DNA of 64,000 nucleotides from Gordionus sp. m RMFG-2023. Lineage: Eukaryota; Nematomorpha; Gordioida; Chordodea; Parachordodidae. Made by a program: the position numbers and the translations under genes. Below, piece after piece: positions 35,726-50,111 of the stretch (positions within the stretch are counted from its first letter, which is position 1; every line of letters begins with the position of its first letter). Below the pieces are notes generated by a model. It saw only the letters and a list, made by a program, of their open reading frames with translations, was not told the DNA's origin and searched no databases. The stretch lies in the NCBI RefSeq assembly GCF_954871325.1, contig NC_088779.1:7938846-8002845 (forward strand), in the 5' to 3' direction.

Positions 35726-36816
35726 ATCATTTTTTGCATATTATAATTTGGTCTGGTTGTCAACTCATTTAATAAATAATTATATTCAATTATAATAGCT
35801 TTATTATATATATATTGTCTCAGAAATAAATATTTTAGATTTCTCTCTTTGTTATAATGTTCTCTAACTCTTAAAGATCGCGAAATTAAATATCAGATTA
35901 AATAATTACTTTAATTGGCTACCTTCAGATCCAACAAAATAAATAAACTTACTTTTCAATGAAAAGGTTTAATATTAAATCCATTACTTATTTAATTATC
36001 GTCGGTATTTTAAAGTATTTTTATATTTTGGAAGTGTGTAAATTCATTGTAATAACTTAAATTATTCGTCTTTATTGTTATCACTATTCTTTATTTGTAC
36101 CAATATGTTGTAAAATCTTTAATAATATATTTTACATATATCTTCTTAGTAAACATACCACATTTTTTAATAAAATCGCTCAATCCAATTATTTATCACA
36201 AATTTGCTTATTCAACGTTTTCACAGATCTATTCAAAAAACTATTTTATTTATGAAAGATTATATTAAAATATCCATCAAAAATTCATAAACTAAAGATA
36301 TCTAGAGCTCATTTCAATAATATATATATAGTATATTTAGCTTGATCAAATTTTATATTTCTTGAATCCTCTAAGATTATGATTCACCTATCTATAACTT
36401 TTTAGATTATTGTGTTTTGAAATACTTAGCGTAATGATGAGATTTCGAGAAAACAATGTAGTCTCATTATAATAATTTTATTTACTCGTGAATAACTATT
36501 ATTTTGATAATATTTGTGAAAAACGTCCATATAAGTTACATATAGCCATATTATAATGCCTGGTTTTGTAAGAACATTATATTCGGATCTCACTCGAATA
36601 CTGTTATCTTATTAGTTAAAATAGGAAAGCTATTGAACTCTAGCAGTTTGTTAGGTGTATTTTTTAAAAAATCAAAAATTATCGAGATGTATTTTTTTAT
36701 TAAATTATATTATATTCACTTACAACTAATTATGCTTCTTCGGCATAATTTTAAGATATTTATATATCAAAAATAATATAAAATGAATAAATTATTAATT
36801 ATATTTTATACTTTAG

Positions 36817-36831
36817 GAACTACAACTAAAG
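36817..36831 (+). CDS. Candidate microexon GTTTK
   Basis: GAACTACAACTAAAG after TTATACTTTAG, before GTTAAAATTC. Reference form of family B: (G)GA-ACT-ACA-ACT-AAA-G. Confidence 0.6.
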
Positions 36832-37371
36832 GTTAAAATTCTTTGCATATTATAATTTCGTCTGGTTGTCAACTCATTTAATTAATAATTTTATTCAATT
36901 ATAATAGCTTTATTATACATATATTGTCTCAGAAATAAATATTTGAGATTTTTTTATTAGTTATAATGTTCTCTAACTCTTAAAGATCGTGAAATTAAAT
37001 ATCAGATTAAATAATTACTTTAAATGGCTACCTTGAGATCCAACAAAATAAATAAACTTACTTTCAATTAAAAGGTTTAATATTAAATCCATTACTTATA
37101 TTTAACTATCTTAGGTATTTTAAAATATTTTTTTATTTTTGAAGTGTGTCAATTCATTGTAATAACTTAAATTATGCTATGTCTTTATTGTTATCATTAT
37201 TCTTTATTTCTAAAATTTTTTTGTAAAATCTTTCATAATATATTTTACATATGTCTCCTTAGTAAAAATAAACATACCACACTATTATTTGCATTCATTT
37301 TTTAATGAAATCTAACAATCCAATTATTTATCACAAATTATCTTATTTATTATCTTATTCACCGTTTTTAC

Positions 37372-37581
37372 TAGTGTTGTTAAACGGCTCGTTTTGAGCC
37401 GATTTTTTAAAACGGCTAACTCAATATTTTAGGCCTAAGCCTCGAGATTTCGATAATATATGTCTAAACCTTTGTTCCTTCTGTGAGCAAAATCTTCAGG
37501 CCTGCGTAATATTTTTCTGGATATAATATTGAATTAGCCGTTTTTAAAAATCGGCTCAAAACGAGCCGTTTAACAACACTA
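37372..37581. mobile_element. MITE copy 3, 210 bp, hAT-like
   Basis: Ends TAGTGTTGTTAAACGGCTCG and CGAGCCGTTTAACAACACTA, flanked by a perfect 8-bp duplication GTTTTTAC (37364-37371 and 37582-37589). It lies in a family B intron; no coding sequence. Confidence 0.9.
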
Positions 37582-38111
37582 GTTTTTACAGATCTATTCA
37601 AAAAACTATTATTTACGAAAGATTATATTATATATCCATAAAAATTTATAAATTGAAGATCTAGAATTCATTTCAATAATATATCTAGTATATTTAGCTT
37701 GTTCAAATTTTATATTTCTTGAATCTTCTAAGAATATGATTCACCTTTATATAATCTTAATGGTTAAATTATTATTATTTGAAATACTACATATAGCCAT
37801 TTTATTATGAGTATCATATAATTGATTGGTTGTGAATGAACATTATATTCCGATCTCACTCGTCTACTGTTATCTTATTAGTTAAAATAAGATAATTGAA
37901 AGCTTTAGAGGTCCAGCTGTTTGTTACATGTATTTTTTAAATAATCATAAATTTTAGAGATGTATTTTTTTTATTAAATTACACTATATTCACTTACAAC
38001 TAATTATACTTCTTATAATAAAATATTTATATGTAACCTGAGTGATTTTCTCTATTTATACAGCTATAATTAAAAGATATTTATATATCAAAAATATATT
38101 TTAAACTTTAG

Positions 38112-38126
38112 GAACTACGACTAAAG
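38112..38126 (+). CDS. Candidate microexon GTTTK
   Basis: GAACTACGACTAAAG after TTAAACTTTAG, before GTTGATATTC. The single difference, ACG for ACA, is silent. Confidence 0.6.
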
Positions 38127-39307
38127 GTTGATATTCTTTGCATATTATAATTTAGTCTGGTTGTAAACTCATTTAATAAATAATTTTATCCAATTATTAT
38201 ACCTTTATTATAAATATATCGTATCAGAAATAAATATTTGAGATTTCATTCTTTATTATAATGTCTCTAACTCTTAAAGCTCGCGAAATTAAATATCAGA
38301 TTAAATAATTACTTTTTGCTACAGATCCAAAAAAATAAATAAACTTACTTTTCACATAAAAGGTTTAATATAAAATCCATTTCATATAGTTAATTATCTT
38401 CGGTATTTTAGAATATTATTATATTTTTGAAGTAATGTCAATTAACCATTGTAATAACCTATATTATTCTTCGACATTATTGTTATCGTTTAACTTTATT
38501 CCTAACATTTTGTTGTAAAATCTCCTATAATATATTTTACATATATCTCACTAGTAAACATAAACATTCCAAATTATTATGTGCATTCATTTTTAATGGA
38601 ATCCACAATCCAATTATTTATCACAATTGATTTTATTCGTTAATACAGATCTATTCCAAAAACTATTTTATAAAACATTATAGTATAATATTCATCAAAA
38701 ATTCATGAACTAAAGAAATTTAGAGCTCATTTTAATAATATATATAGTATATTTAGTTGATCAAATTTTATATTTCTTGAATCTTCCAAGATTATGATTC
38801 ACCTTTCAATAATCTTAATGGCTAAATTATTATCTTTTGAAATACTTAGCGTAATGATGACTTTAAAGAAAACGACGTAGTCTCATTTTTTTATAATAAT
38901 TTTATTTATTCGTGAATATCTATTATTCCTATTATATTTGTTAAAAACATTAATATAAGTTACATATAGTCATTTTATTATGAGTCTCATATAATTGACT
39001 GGTTTTGAATGAACATTATATTCCGATCTCACTCGTCTACTGTTATCTTATTAGTTAAAATAGGATAATTGAAAGCTTTAGAGCTCCAGCTGTTTGTTAC
39101 ATATATTTTTTAAATAATCAAAAAGTTTAGAGATGTATTTTTTTTATTAAATTACACTATATTCACTAACAACTAATACTTCTTATAATAAAATATTTAT
39201 ATATAACCTGAGTGATTTTCTCTATTTATACAGCTATAATTAATAGATATTTATATATCAAAAATAATATATAATAAAAAAATTATAAACTTTATTTTAA
39301 ACTTTAG

Positions 39308-39322
39308 GAACTACAACTAAAA
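39308..39322 (+). CDS. Candidate microexon GTTTK, A-ending
   Basis: GAACTACAACTAAAA after AAACTTTAG, before GTTGATATTC. The last base is A, so the next join would make AGA (Arg) instead of GGA (Gly). Confidence 0.55.
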
Positions 39323-40483
39323 GTTGATATTCTTTTCATATTATAATCTGGTCTGGTTGTCAACTCATTTAATAAATAATTTTATCCAATTATTATTTAT
39401 TATAAATATATCGTCTCAGAAATAAATATTTGAAATTTCATTCTTTATTATAATGTCTCTAACTCTTAAAGCTCGTGAAATTAAATATCAGATTAAATAT
39501 TTACTTTTTGCTACCTTGAGATCCAAAAAAATTAACAAACTTACTTTTCAATTAAAAGATTTAATATAAAATTCATTATATTTAATTATCATAGGTATTT
39601 TATACTATTTTTATATTTTTAAAGTAATGTCAATTAACCATTGTAATAACTTAAATTATGCTTCGACATTATAGTTATCAATTTCTAACTATTTTTGTAA
39701 AATCTCCCATAATATATTTTACTTATTAAACATAAACATACCACACTAATATTTGCATTCATTTTTTAATGAAATCTAACAATCCAATTATTTATCACAA
39801 ATTATCTTATTCATTATCTTATTCATCCTTTTTACAGATCTATTCAAAATAATATTTTATTTATAAAAATATCCATCAAAAATTCATGAACTAAAGAAAT
39901 CTAGAGCTCATTTTAATAATATATATAGTATATATAGCTTGATCAAATTTTATATTTCTTGAATCTTCCAAGATTATGATTCACTTTTCTATAATCTTAA
40001 TGGTTAAATTATTTTCTTTTGAAATACTTAGCGTAATAATGAGACTTTAGAGAAAACGACGTAGTCTCATTTTTTTATAATAATTTTATTTATTCGTGAA
40101 TATCGATTATTCCGATTATAATTTTTAAAAACGTTAATATAAGTTACACATAGCCATTTTATTATGAGTTTCATATAATTGACTGGTTTTGAATGAACAT
40201 TATATTCCGATCTCACTCGTTAACTGTTATCTTATTAGTATTGAAAGCTTTAGAGTTCCAGCTGTTTGTCAGTTACATGTATTTTTTAAAAAATAAAAAT
40301 ATTAGAGATGTATTTTTTTTATAAAATTACACTATATTCACTTACAACTAATTATACTTCTTATAATAAAATATTTATATATAACCTGAATGATTTTCAC
40401 TATTTATACAGCCATAATTAAAAGATATTTATAACAAAAAATAATATATAATAAATAATTATTAATTTTATTTTAAACTTTAG

Positions 40484-40498
40484 GAACTACAACTAAAG
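40484..40498 (+). CDS. Candidate microexon GTTTK
   Basis: GAACTACAACTAAAG after TTAAACTTTAG, before GTTGATATTC. Confidence 0.6.
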
Positions 40499-41684
40499 GT
40501 TGATATTCTTTGCATATTATAATTTGGTCTGGTTGTCAACTCATTTAATATATAATTTTATCCAATTATTATACCTTTATTATAAATATATCGTCTCAGA
40601 AATAAATATTTGAGATTTCATTCTTTATTATAATGTCTCTAACTCTTAAAGCTCGCGAAATTAAATATCAGATTAAATAATTACTATTTGCTACCTTGAG
40701 ATCCAAAAAAATTAACAAACTTACTTTTCAATTAAAAGATTTAATATAAAATTCATTATATTTAATTATCATCGGAATTTTGGACTATTTTTATATTTTA
40801 AATATAATGTCAATTAACCATTATAATAACTTAAATTATGCTTCGACATTATTGTTATCACTATTCTTTATTTCTAACATTTTGTTGTAAAATATCCCAT
40901 AATATATTTTACATATATCTCATTAGTAAACATAAACATTCCACATTATTATGTGCATTCATTTTTAATGGAATCAACAATCCAATTATTTATCATAAAT
41001 GATTTTATTCGTTTTTATAATCTATTCAAAAAATTATTTTATGAAAGATTATATTATAATATCCATCAAAAATTTAAAAACTAAAGATATCTAGAGTTCA
41101 TTTCTATAATATATATAGTATATTTAGTTTGATCAAATTTTATATTTCTTGAATCTTTTAAGATTATGATTCACCTTTCTATAATCTTAATGGTTAAATT
41201 ATTATCTTTTGAAATACTTAGCGTAATGATGAGACTTTAGAGAAAACGACGTAGTCTCATTTTTTTGTAATAATTTAATTTACTCTTTAATATCTATTAT
41301 TTTTATTATATTTGTTAAAAACGTTAATATAAGTTACATATAGCCATTTTATTATGAATCTCATATAATTGGCTGGTTTTGAATGAACATTATATTCCGA
41401 TCTCACTCGTCTACTGTTATCTTATTAGTTAAAATAGGATAATTGAAAGCTTTAGAGCTCCAGCTGTTTGTTATATATATTTTTTAAATAATCAAAAAGT
41501 TTAGAGATGTACTTTTTTTAATAAATTACACTATATTCACTAACAACTAATTATACTTCTTATAATATAATATTTATATATAACCTGAGTGATTTTCTCT
41601 ATTTATACAGCTATAATTAATAGATATTTATATATCAAAAATAATATATAATAAAAAAATTATAAACTTTATTTTAAACTTTAG

Positions 41685-41699
41685 GAACTACAACTAAAA
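41685..41699 (+). CDS. Candidate microexon GTTTK, A-ending
   Basis: GAACTACAACTAAAA, the same A-ending variant as the 39308 exon; surrounding intron sequence is also closest to that unit (AAAAAAATTATAAACTTT approach). Confidence 0.55.
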
Positions 41700-42859
41700 G
41701 TTGATATTCTTTTCATATTATAATCTGGTCTGGTTGTCAACTCATTTAATAAATAATTTTATCCAATTATTATTTATTATAAATATATCGTCTCAGAAAT
41801 AAATATTTGAAATTTCATTCTTTATTATAATGTCTCTAACTCTTAAAGCTCGTGAAATTAAATACCAGATTAAATATTTACTTTTTGCTACCTTGAGATC
41901 CAAAAAAATTAACAAACTTACTTTTCAATTAAAAGATTTAATATAAAATTCATTATATTTAATTATCATCGGTATTTTGGACTATTTTATATTTTTAAAG
42001 TAATGTCAATTAACCATTGTAATAACTTAAATTATGCTTCGACATTATAGTTATCAATTTCTAACTTAATTTGTAAAATCTCTCATAATATATTTTACAT
42101 AGTAAACATAAACATACCACACTAATATTTGCATTCATTTTTTAATGAAATCTAACAATCCAATTATTTATCACAAATTATCTTATTCATCCTTTTTACA
42201 GATCTATTCAAAATAATATTTTATTTATGAAAATATCCATCAAAAATTCATGAACTAAAGAAATCTAGAGCTCATTTTAATAATATATATAGTATATTTA
42301 GTTTGATCAAATTTTATATTTCTTGAATCTTCCAAGATTATGATTCACTTTTCTATAATCTTAATGGTTAAATTATTTTCTTTTGAAATACTTAGCGTAA
42401 TGATGAGACTTTAGAGAAAACGACGTAGTCTCATTTTTTTATAATAATTTTATTTATTCGTGAATATCGATTATTCCGATTATAATTTTTAAAAACGTTA
42501 ATATAAGTTACATATAGCCATTTTATTATGAGTCTCATATAATTGACTGGTTTTGAATGAACATTATATTCCGATCTCACTCGTCTACTGTTATCGTATT
42601 AGTTAAAATAGGATAATTGAAAGCTTTAGAGCTCCAGCTGTTTGTTACATATATTTTTTAAATAATCAAAAAGTTTAGAGATGTATTTTTTTTTATTAAA
42701 TTACACTATATTCACTAATAACTAATTATAATTCTTATAATAAAATATTTATATATAACCTGAGTGATTTTCTATATTTATACAGCTATAATTAAAAGAT
42801 ATATATATATCAAAAATAATATATAATAAATAAATTATTAATTTTATTTTAAACTTTAG

Positions 42860-42874
42860 GAACTACAACTAAAG
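42860..42874 (+). CDS. Candidate microexon GTTTK
   Basis: GAACTACAACTAAAG between TTAAACTTTAG and GTTGATATTC. Confidence 0.6.
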
Positions 42875-44038
42875 GTTGATATTCTTTGCATATTATAATT
42901 TGGTCTGGTTGTCAACTCATTTAATAAATAATTTTATCCAATTATTATAGCTTTATTATAAATATATCGTCTCAGAAATAAATATTTGAGATTTCATTCT
43001 TTATTATAATGTCTCTAACTCTTAAAGCTCGTGAAATTAAATATCAGATTAAATAATTACTTTTTGCTACCTTGAGATCCAAAAAAATTAACAAACTTAC
43101 TTTTCAATTAAAAGATTTAATATAAAATTCATTATATTTATATATCATCGGTATTTTTTACTATTTATATATTTTTAAAGTAATGTCAATTAACAATTGT
43201 AATAACTTAAATTATGTTTCGACATTATAGTTATCAATTTCTAACTTAATTTATAAAATCTCCCATAATATATTTTACATAGTAAACATAAACATACCAC
43301 ACTAATATTTGCATTCATTTTTTAATGAAATCTAACAATCCAATTATTTATCACAAATTATCTTATTCATTATCTTATTCATCATTTTTACAGATCTATT
43401 CAAAATAATATTTTATTTATAAAAATATCCATCAAAAATTCATGAACTAAAGAAATCTAGAGCTCATTTTAATAATATATATAGTATATTTAGTATGATC
43501 AAATTTTATATTTCTTGAATCTTCCAAGATTATGATTCACTTTTCTATAATCTTAATCGTTAAATTATTTTCTTTTGAAATACTTAGCGTAATAATGAGA
43601 CTTTAGAGAAAACGACGTAGTCTCATTTTTTATAATAATTTTATTTATTCGTGAATATCGATTATTCCGATTATAATTTTTAAAAACGTTAATATAAGTT
43701 ACACATAGCCATTTTAATATGAGTTTCATATAATTGACTGGTTTTGAATGAACATTATATTCCAATCACACTCGCCAACTGTTATCTTATTAGTATTGAA
43801 AGCTTTAGAGCTCCAGCTGTTTGTCAGTTACATGTATTTTTTAAAAAATAAAAATATTAGAGATGTATTTTTTTTATTAAATTACACTATATTCACTTAC
43901 AACTAATTATACTTCTTATAATAAAATATTTATATATAACCTGAATGATTTTATCTATTTATACAGCCATAATTAAAAGATATTTATAAAAAAAAATAAT
44001 ATATAATAAATAATTATTAATTTTATTTTAAACTTTAG

Positions 44039-44053
44039 GAACTACAACTAAAG
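44039..44053 (+). CDS. Candidate microexon GTTTK
   Basis: GAACTACAACTAAAG between TTAAACTTTAG and GTTGATATTC. Confidence 0.6.
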
Positions 44054-45233
44054 GTTGATATTCTTTGCATATTATAATTTGGTCTGGTTGTCAACTCATT
44101 TAATATATAATTTTATCCAATTATTATACCTTTATTATAAATATATCGTCTGAGAAATAAATATTTGAGATTTCATTCTTTATTATAATGTCTCTAACTC
44201 TTAAACTCGCGAAATTAAATATCAGATTAAATAATTACTATTTGCTACCTTGAGATCCAAATTAACAAACTTACTTTTCAATTAAAAGATTTAATAAAAA
44301 ATTCATTATATTTAATTATCATCGGTTTTTTGGACTATTTTTATGTTTTAAATATAATGTCAATTAACCATTATAATAACTTAAATTATGCTTCGACATT
44401 ATTGTTATCACTATTCTTTATTTCTAACATTTTGTTGTAAAATATCCCATAATATATTTTACATATATCTCATTAGTAAACATAAACATTCCACATTATT
44501 ATGTGCATTCATTTTTAATTGAATGCACAATCCAATTATTTATCACAAATGATTTTATTCGTTTTTATAATCTATTCAAAAAATTATTTTATGAAAGATT
44601 ATATTATAATATCCATCAAAAATTTAAAAACTAAAGAAATCTAGAGCTCATTTTAATAATATATATAGTATATTTAGCTTGATCAAATTTTATATTTCTT
44701 GAATCTTCCAAGATTATGATTCACCTTTCTATAATCTTATTTTTAAATTATTATCTTTTGAAATACTTAGCGTAATGATGAGACGTTAGAGAAAACGACG
44801 TAGTCTCATTTTTTTATAATAATTTTATTTACTCGTGAATATCGATTAATACGATTATAATTTTTAAAAACGTTAATATAAGTTACATATAGCCATTTTA
44901 TTATGAGTCTCATATAATTGACTGGTTTTGAATGAACATTATATTCCGATCTCACTCGCCAACTGTTATCTTATTAGTTAAAATAGGATAATTGAAAGCT
45001 TTGGAGCTCCAACTGTTTGTTTGTTTGTATTTTATAAAAAATCAAAATTTTAGAGATATATTTTTTTTATTAAATTACACTATATTCATTTACAACTAAT
45101 TATACTTCTTATAATAAAATATTTTTATATAACCTGAATGATTTTCTCTATTTATACAGCCATAATTAAAAGATATTTATAAATAAAAAATAATATATAA
45201 TAAATAAATTATTAATTTTATTTTAAACTTTAG

Positions 45234-45248
45234 GAACTACAACTAAAG
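45234..45248 (+). CDS. Candidate microexon GTTTK
   Basis: GAACTACAACTAAAG between TTAAACTTTAG and GTTGATATTC. Confidence 0.6.
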
Positions 45249-45979
45249 GTTGATATTCTTTGCATATTATAATTTGGTCTGGTTGTCAACTCATTTAATA
45301 TATAATTTTATCCAATTATTATACCTTTATTATAAATATATCGTCTCAGAAATAAATATTTGAGATTTCATTCTTTATTATAATGTCTCTAACTCTTAAA
45401 GCTCGCGAAATTAAATATCAGATTAAATAATTACTATTTGCTACCTTGAGATCCAAAAAAATTAACAAACTTACTTTTCAATTAAAAGATTTAATATAAA
45501 ATTCATTATATTTAATTATCATCGGTTTTTTGGACTATTTTTATGTTTTAAATATAATGTCAATTAACCATTATAATAACTTAAATTATGCTTCGACATT
45601 ATTGTTATCACTATTCTTTATTTCTAACATTTTGTTGTAAAATATCCCATAATATATTTTACATATATCTCATTAGTAAACATAAACATTCCACATTATT
45701 ATGTGCATTCATTTTTAATGGAATCCACAATCCAATTATTTATCACAAATGATTTTATTCGTTTTTATAATCTATTCAAAAAATTATTTTATGAAAGATT
45801 ATATCATAATATCCATCAAAAATTTAAAAACTAAAGAAATCTAGAGCTCATTTCTAATAATATATATAGTATATTTAGCTTGATCAAATTTTATATTTCT
45901 TGAATCTTCCAAGATTATGATTCACCTTTCTATAATCTTAATTGTTAAATTATTATCTTTTGAAATACTTAGCGTAATG

Positions 45980-46011
45980 ATGAGACTTTAGAGAAAACGA
46001 CGTAGTCTCAT
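45980..46011 (+). other. Conserved intronic inverted repeat (representative copy)
   Basis: ATGAGACT, a 16-nt loop, then AGTCTCAT: a perfect 8-bp stem inside the intron, followed by a T run. The core (CTTAGCGTAATGATGAGA ... AACGACGTAGTCTCAT) is among the best-kept parts of all family B units and is still recognisable at 36431, 57445 and 63180. Role unknown. Confidence 0.6.
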
Positions 46012-46436
46012 TTTTTTATAATAATTTTATTTACTCGTGAATATCTATTATTCCTATTATATTTGTTAAAAACGTTAATATAAGTTACATATAGCCATTT
46101 TATTATGAGTCTCATATAATTGACTGGTTTTGAATGAACATTATATTCCGATCTCACTCGTTTACTGTTATGTTATTAGTTAAAATAGGATAATTGAAAG
46201 CTTTAGAGCTCCAGCTGTTTGTTACATATATTTTTTAAATAATCAAAAAGTATTAGAGATGTATTTTTTTTATTAAATTACACTATATTCACTAACAACT
46301 AATTATACTTCTTATAATATAATATTTATATATAACCTGAGTGATTTTCTCTATTTATACAGCTATAATTAAAAGATATTTATATATCAAAAATAATATA
46401 TAATAAATAAATTATTAATTTTATTTTAAACTTTAG

Positions 46437-46451
46437 GAACTACAACTAAAG
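46437..46451 (+). CDS. Candidate microexon GTTTK
   Basis: GAACTACAACTAAAG between TTAAACTTTAG and GTTGATATTC. Confidence 0.6.
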
Positions 46452-47652
46452 GTTGATATTCTTTGCATATTATAATTTGGTCTGGTTGTCAACTCATTTA
46501 ATAAATAATTTTATCCAATTATTATACCTTTATTATAAATATATCGTCTCAGAAATAAATATTTGAGATTTCATTCTTTATTATAATGTCTCTAACTCTT
46601 AAAGCTCGTGAAATTAAATATCAGATTAAATAATTACTTTTTGCTATCCTTGAGATCCAAAAAAATTAACAAACTTACTTTTCAATTAAAAGATTTAATA
46701 TAAAATTCATTATATTTAATTATCATCGGTATTTTGGACTATTTTTATATTTTAAATATAATGTCAATTAACCATTATAATAACTTAAATTATGCTTCGA
46801 CATTATTGTTATCACTATTCTTTATTTCTAACATTTTGTTGTAAAATCTCCCATAATATATTTTACATATATCTCATTAGTAAACATAAACATTACCACA
46901 CTATTATTTGCATTCATTTTTTAATGGAATCTAACAATCCAATTATTTATCACAAATGATCTTATTCATTATCTTATACATCCTATTCAACAGATCTATA
47001 TTATGACTAGATTATATTATAAAAATATCCATCAAAAATTCATGAACTAATGATATCTAGAGCTCATTTCTAATAATATATATAGTATATTTAGTTTGAT
47101 CAAATTTTATATTTCTTGAATCTTCCAAGATTATGATTCACCTTTCTATAATCTTAATGGTTAAATTATTATCTTTTGAAATACTTAGCGTAATGATGAG
47201 ACTTTAGAGAAAACGACGTAGTCTCATTTTTTTATAATAATTTTATTTACTCGTGAATATCGATTATTACGATTATAATTGTTAAAAACGTTAATATAAG
47301 TTACATATAGCCATTTTATTATGAGTCTCATATAATTGACTGGTTTTGAATGAACATTATATTCCGATCTCACTCGTCTACTGTTATCTTATTAGTTAAA
47401 ATAGGATAATTGAAAGCTTTAGAGCTCCAGCTGTTTGTTTACATATATTTTTTAAATAATCAAAAATATTAGAGATGTATTTTTTTTATTAAATTACACT
47501 ATATTCACTTACAACTAATTATACTTCTTATAATAAAATATTTATATATAACCTGAGTGATTTTCTCTATTTATACAGCTATAATTAAAAGATATTTATA
47601 TATCAAAAATAATATATAATAAATAAATTATTAATTTTATTTTAAACTTTAG

Positions 47653-47667
47653 GAACTACAACTAAAG
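47653..47667 (+). CDS. Candidate microexon GTTTK
   Basis: GAACTACAACTAAAG between TTAAACTTTAG and GTTGATATTC. Confidence 0.6.
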
Positions 47668-48873
47668 GTTGATATTCTTTGCATATTATAATTTGGTCTG
47701 GTTGTCAACTCATTTAATATATAATTTTATCCAATTATTATACCTTTATTATAAATATATCGTCTCAGAAATAAATATTTGAGATTTCATTCTTTATTAT
47801 AATGTCTCTAACTCTTAAAGCTCGTGAAATTAAATATCAGATTAAATAATTACTTTTTGCTATCCTTGAGATCCAAAAAAATTAACAAACTTACTTTTCA
47901 ATTAAAAGATTTAATATAAAATTCATTATATTTAATTATCATCGGTATTTTGGACTATTTTTATATTTTAAATATAATGTCAATTAACCATTATAATAAC
48001 TTAAATTATGCTTCGACATTATAGTTATCACTATTCTTTATTTCTAACATTTTTTTGTAAAATCTCCCATAATATATTTTACATATATCTCATTAGTAAA
48101 CATAAACATTACCACACTAATATTTGCATTCATTTTTTAATGAAATCTAACAATCCAATTATTTATCACAAATTATCTTATTCATTATCTTATTCATCCT
48201 TTTTACAGATCTATAAATATTATTTTATGAAAGATTATAATATAATATCCATCAAAAATTCATGAACTAAAGAAATCTAGAGCTCATTTCTAATAATATA
48301 TATAGTATATTTAGTTTGATCAAATTTTATATTTCTTGAATCTTCCAAGATTATGATTCACGTTTCTATAATCTTAATGGTTAAATTATTATCTTTTGAA
48401 ATACTTAGCGTAATGATGAGACTTTAGAGAAAACGACGTAGTCTCATTTTTTTATAATAATTTTATTTACTCGTGAATATCGATTATTTCGATTATAATT
48501 TGTTAAAAACGTTAATATAAGTTACATATAGCCATTTTATTATGAGTCTCATATAATTGACTGGTTTTGAATGAACATTATATTCCGATCTCACTCGTCT
48601 ACTGTTATCGTATTAGTTAAAATAGGATAATTGAAAGCTTTAGAGCTCCAGCTGTTTGTTTACATATATTTTTTAAATAATCAAAAAGTTTAGAGATGTA
48701 TTTTTTTTATTAAATTACACTATATTCATTTACAACTAATTATACTTCTTATAATATAATATTTATATATAACCTGAGTGATTTTCTCTATTTATACAGC
48801 TATAATTAAAAGATATTTATATATCAAAAATAATATATAATAAATAAATTATTAATTTTATTTTAAACTTTAG

Positions 48874-48888
48874 GAACTACAACTAAAG
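48874..48888 (+). CDS. Candidate microexon GTTTK
   Basis: GAACTACAACTAAAG between TTAAACTTTAG and GTTGATATTC. Confidence 0.6.
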
Positions 48889-50096
48889 GTTGATATTCTT
48901 TGCATATTATAATTTGGTCTGGTTGTCAACTCATTTAATAAATAATTTTATCCAATTATTATACCTTTATTATAAATATATCGTCTCAGAAATAAATATT
49001 TGAGATTTCATTCTTATAATGTCTCTAACTCTTAAAGCTCGTGAAATTAAATATCAGATTAAATAATTACTTTTTGCTACCTTGAGATCCAAAAAAATTA
49101 ACAAACTTACTTTTCAATTAAAAGATTTAATATAAAATTCATTATATTTAATTATCATCGGTATTTTGGACTATTTTTATATTTTTAAATATAATGTCAA
49201 TTAACCATTATAATAACTTAAATTATGCTTCGACATTATTGTTATCACTATTCTTTTATTCTAACATTTTGTTGTAAAATATCCCATAATATATTTTACA
49301 TATATCTCATTAGTAAACATAAACATTCCACATTATTATGTGCATTCATTTTTTAATGGAATCCAACAATCCAATTATTTATCACAAATTATCTTGTTTA
49401 TTATCTTATTCGTCCTTTTTATAGATCTATTCAAAATAATTATTTTATGAAAGATTATGATTATAATATCCATCAAAAATTTAAAAACTAAAGATATCTA
49501 GAGTTCATTTCTAATAATATATATAGTATATTTAGTTTGATCAAATTTTATATTTCTTGAATCTTCCAAGATTATGATTCACTTTTCTATAATCTTAATG
49601 GTTAAATTATTATCTTTTGAAATACTTAGCGTAATGATGAGACTTTAGAGAAAACGACGTAGTCTCATTTTTTTATAATAATTTTATTTACTCGTTAATA
49701 TCTATTATTTCGATTATTATTGTTAAAAACGTTAATATAAGTTACATATAGCCATTTTATTATGAGTCTCATATAATTGGCTGGTTTTGAATGAACATTA
49801 TATTCCGATCTCACTCGTTTACTGTTATGTTATTAGTTAAAATAGGATAATTGAAAGCTTTAGAGCTCCAGCTGTTTGTCAGTTACATATATTTTTTAAA
49901 TAATCAAAATGTTTAGAGATGTATTTTTTTTATTAAATTACACTATATTCACTAACAACTAATTATACTTCTTATAATATAATATTTATATATAACCTGA
50001 GTGATTTTCTCTATTTATACAGCTATAATTAAAAGATATTTATATATCAAAAATAATATATAATAAATAAATTATTAATTTTATTTTAAACTTTAG

Positions 50097-50111
50097 GAAC
50101 TACAACTAAAG
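50097..50111 (+). CDS. Candidate microexon GTTTK
   Basis: GAACTACAACTAAAG between TTAAACTTTAG and GTTGATATTC. Confidence 0.6.

Noticed and set aside
45960-46150. C/D-box snoRNA at ATGATGA in family B
   Set aside because: ATGATGA fits a C box, but no CTGA D box occurs at a suitable distance in the units and there is no terminal stem of the expected kind.
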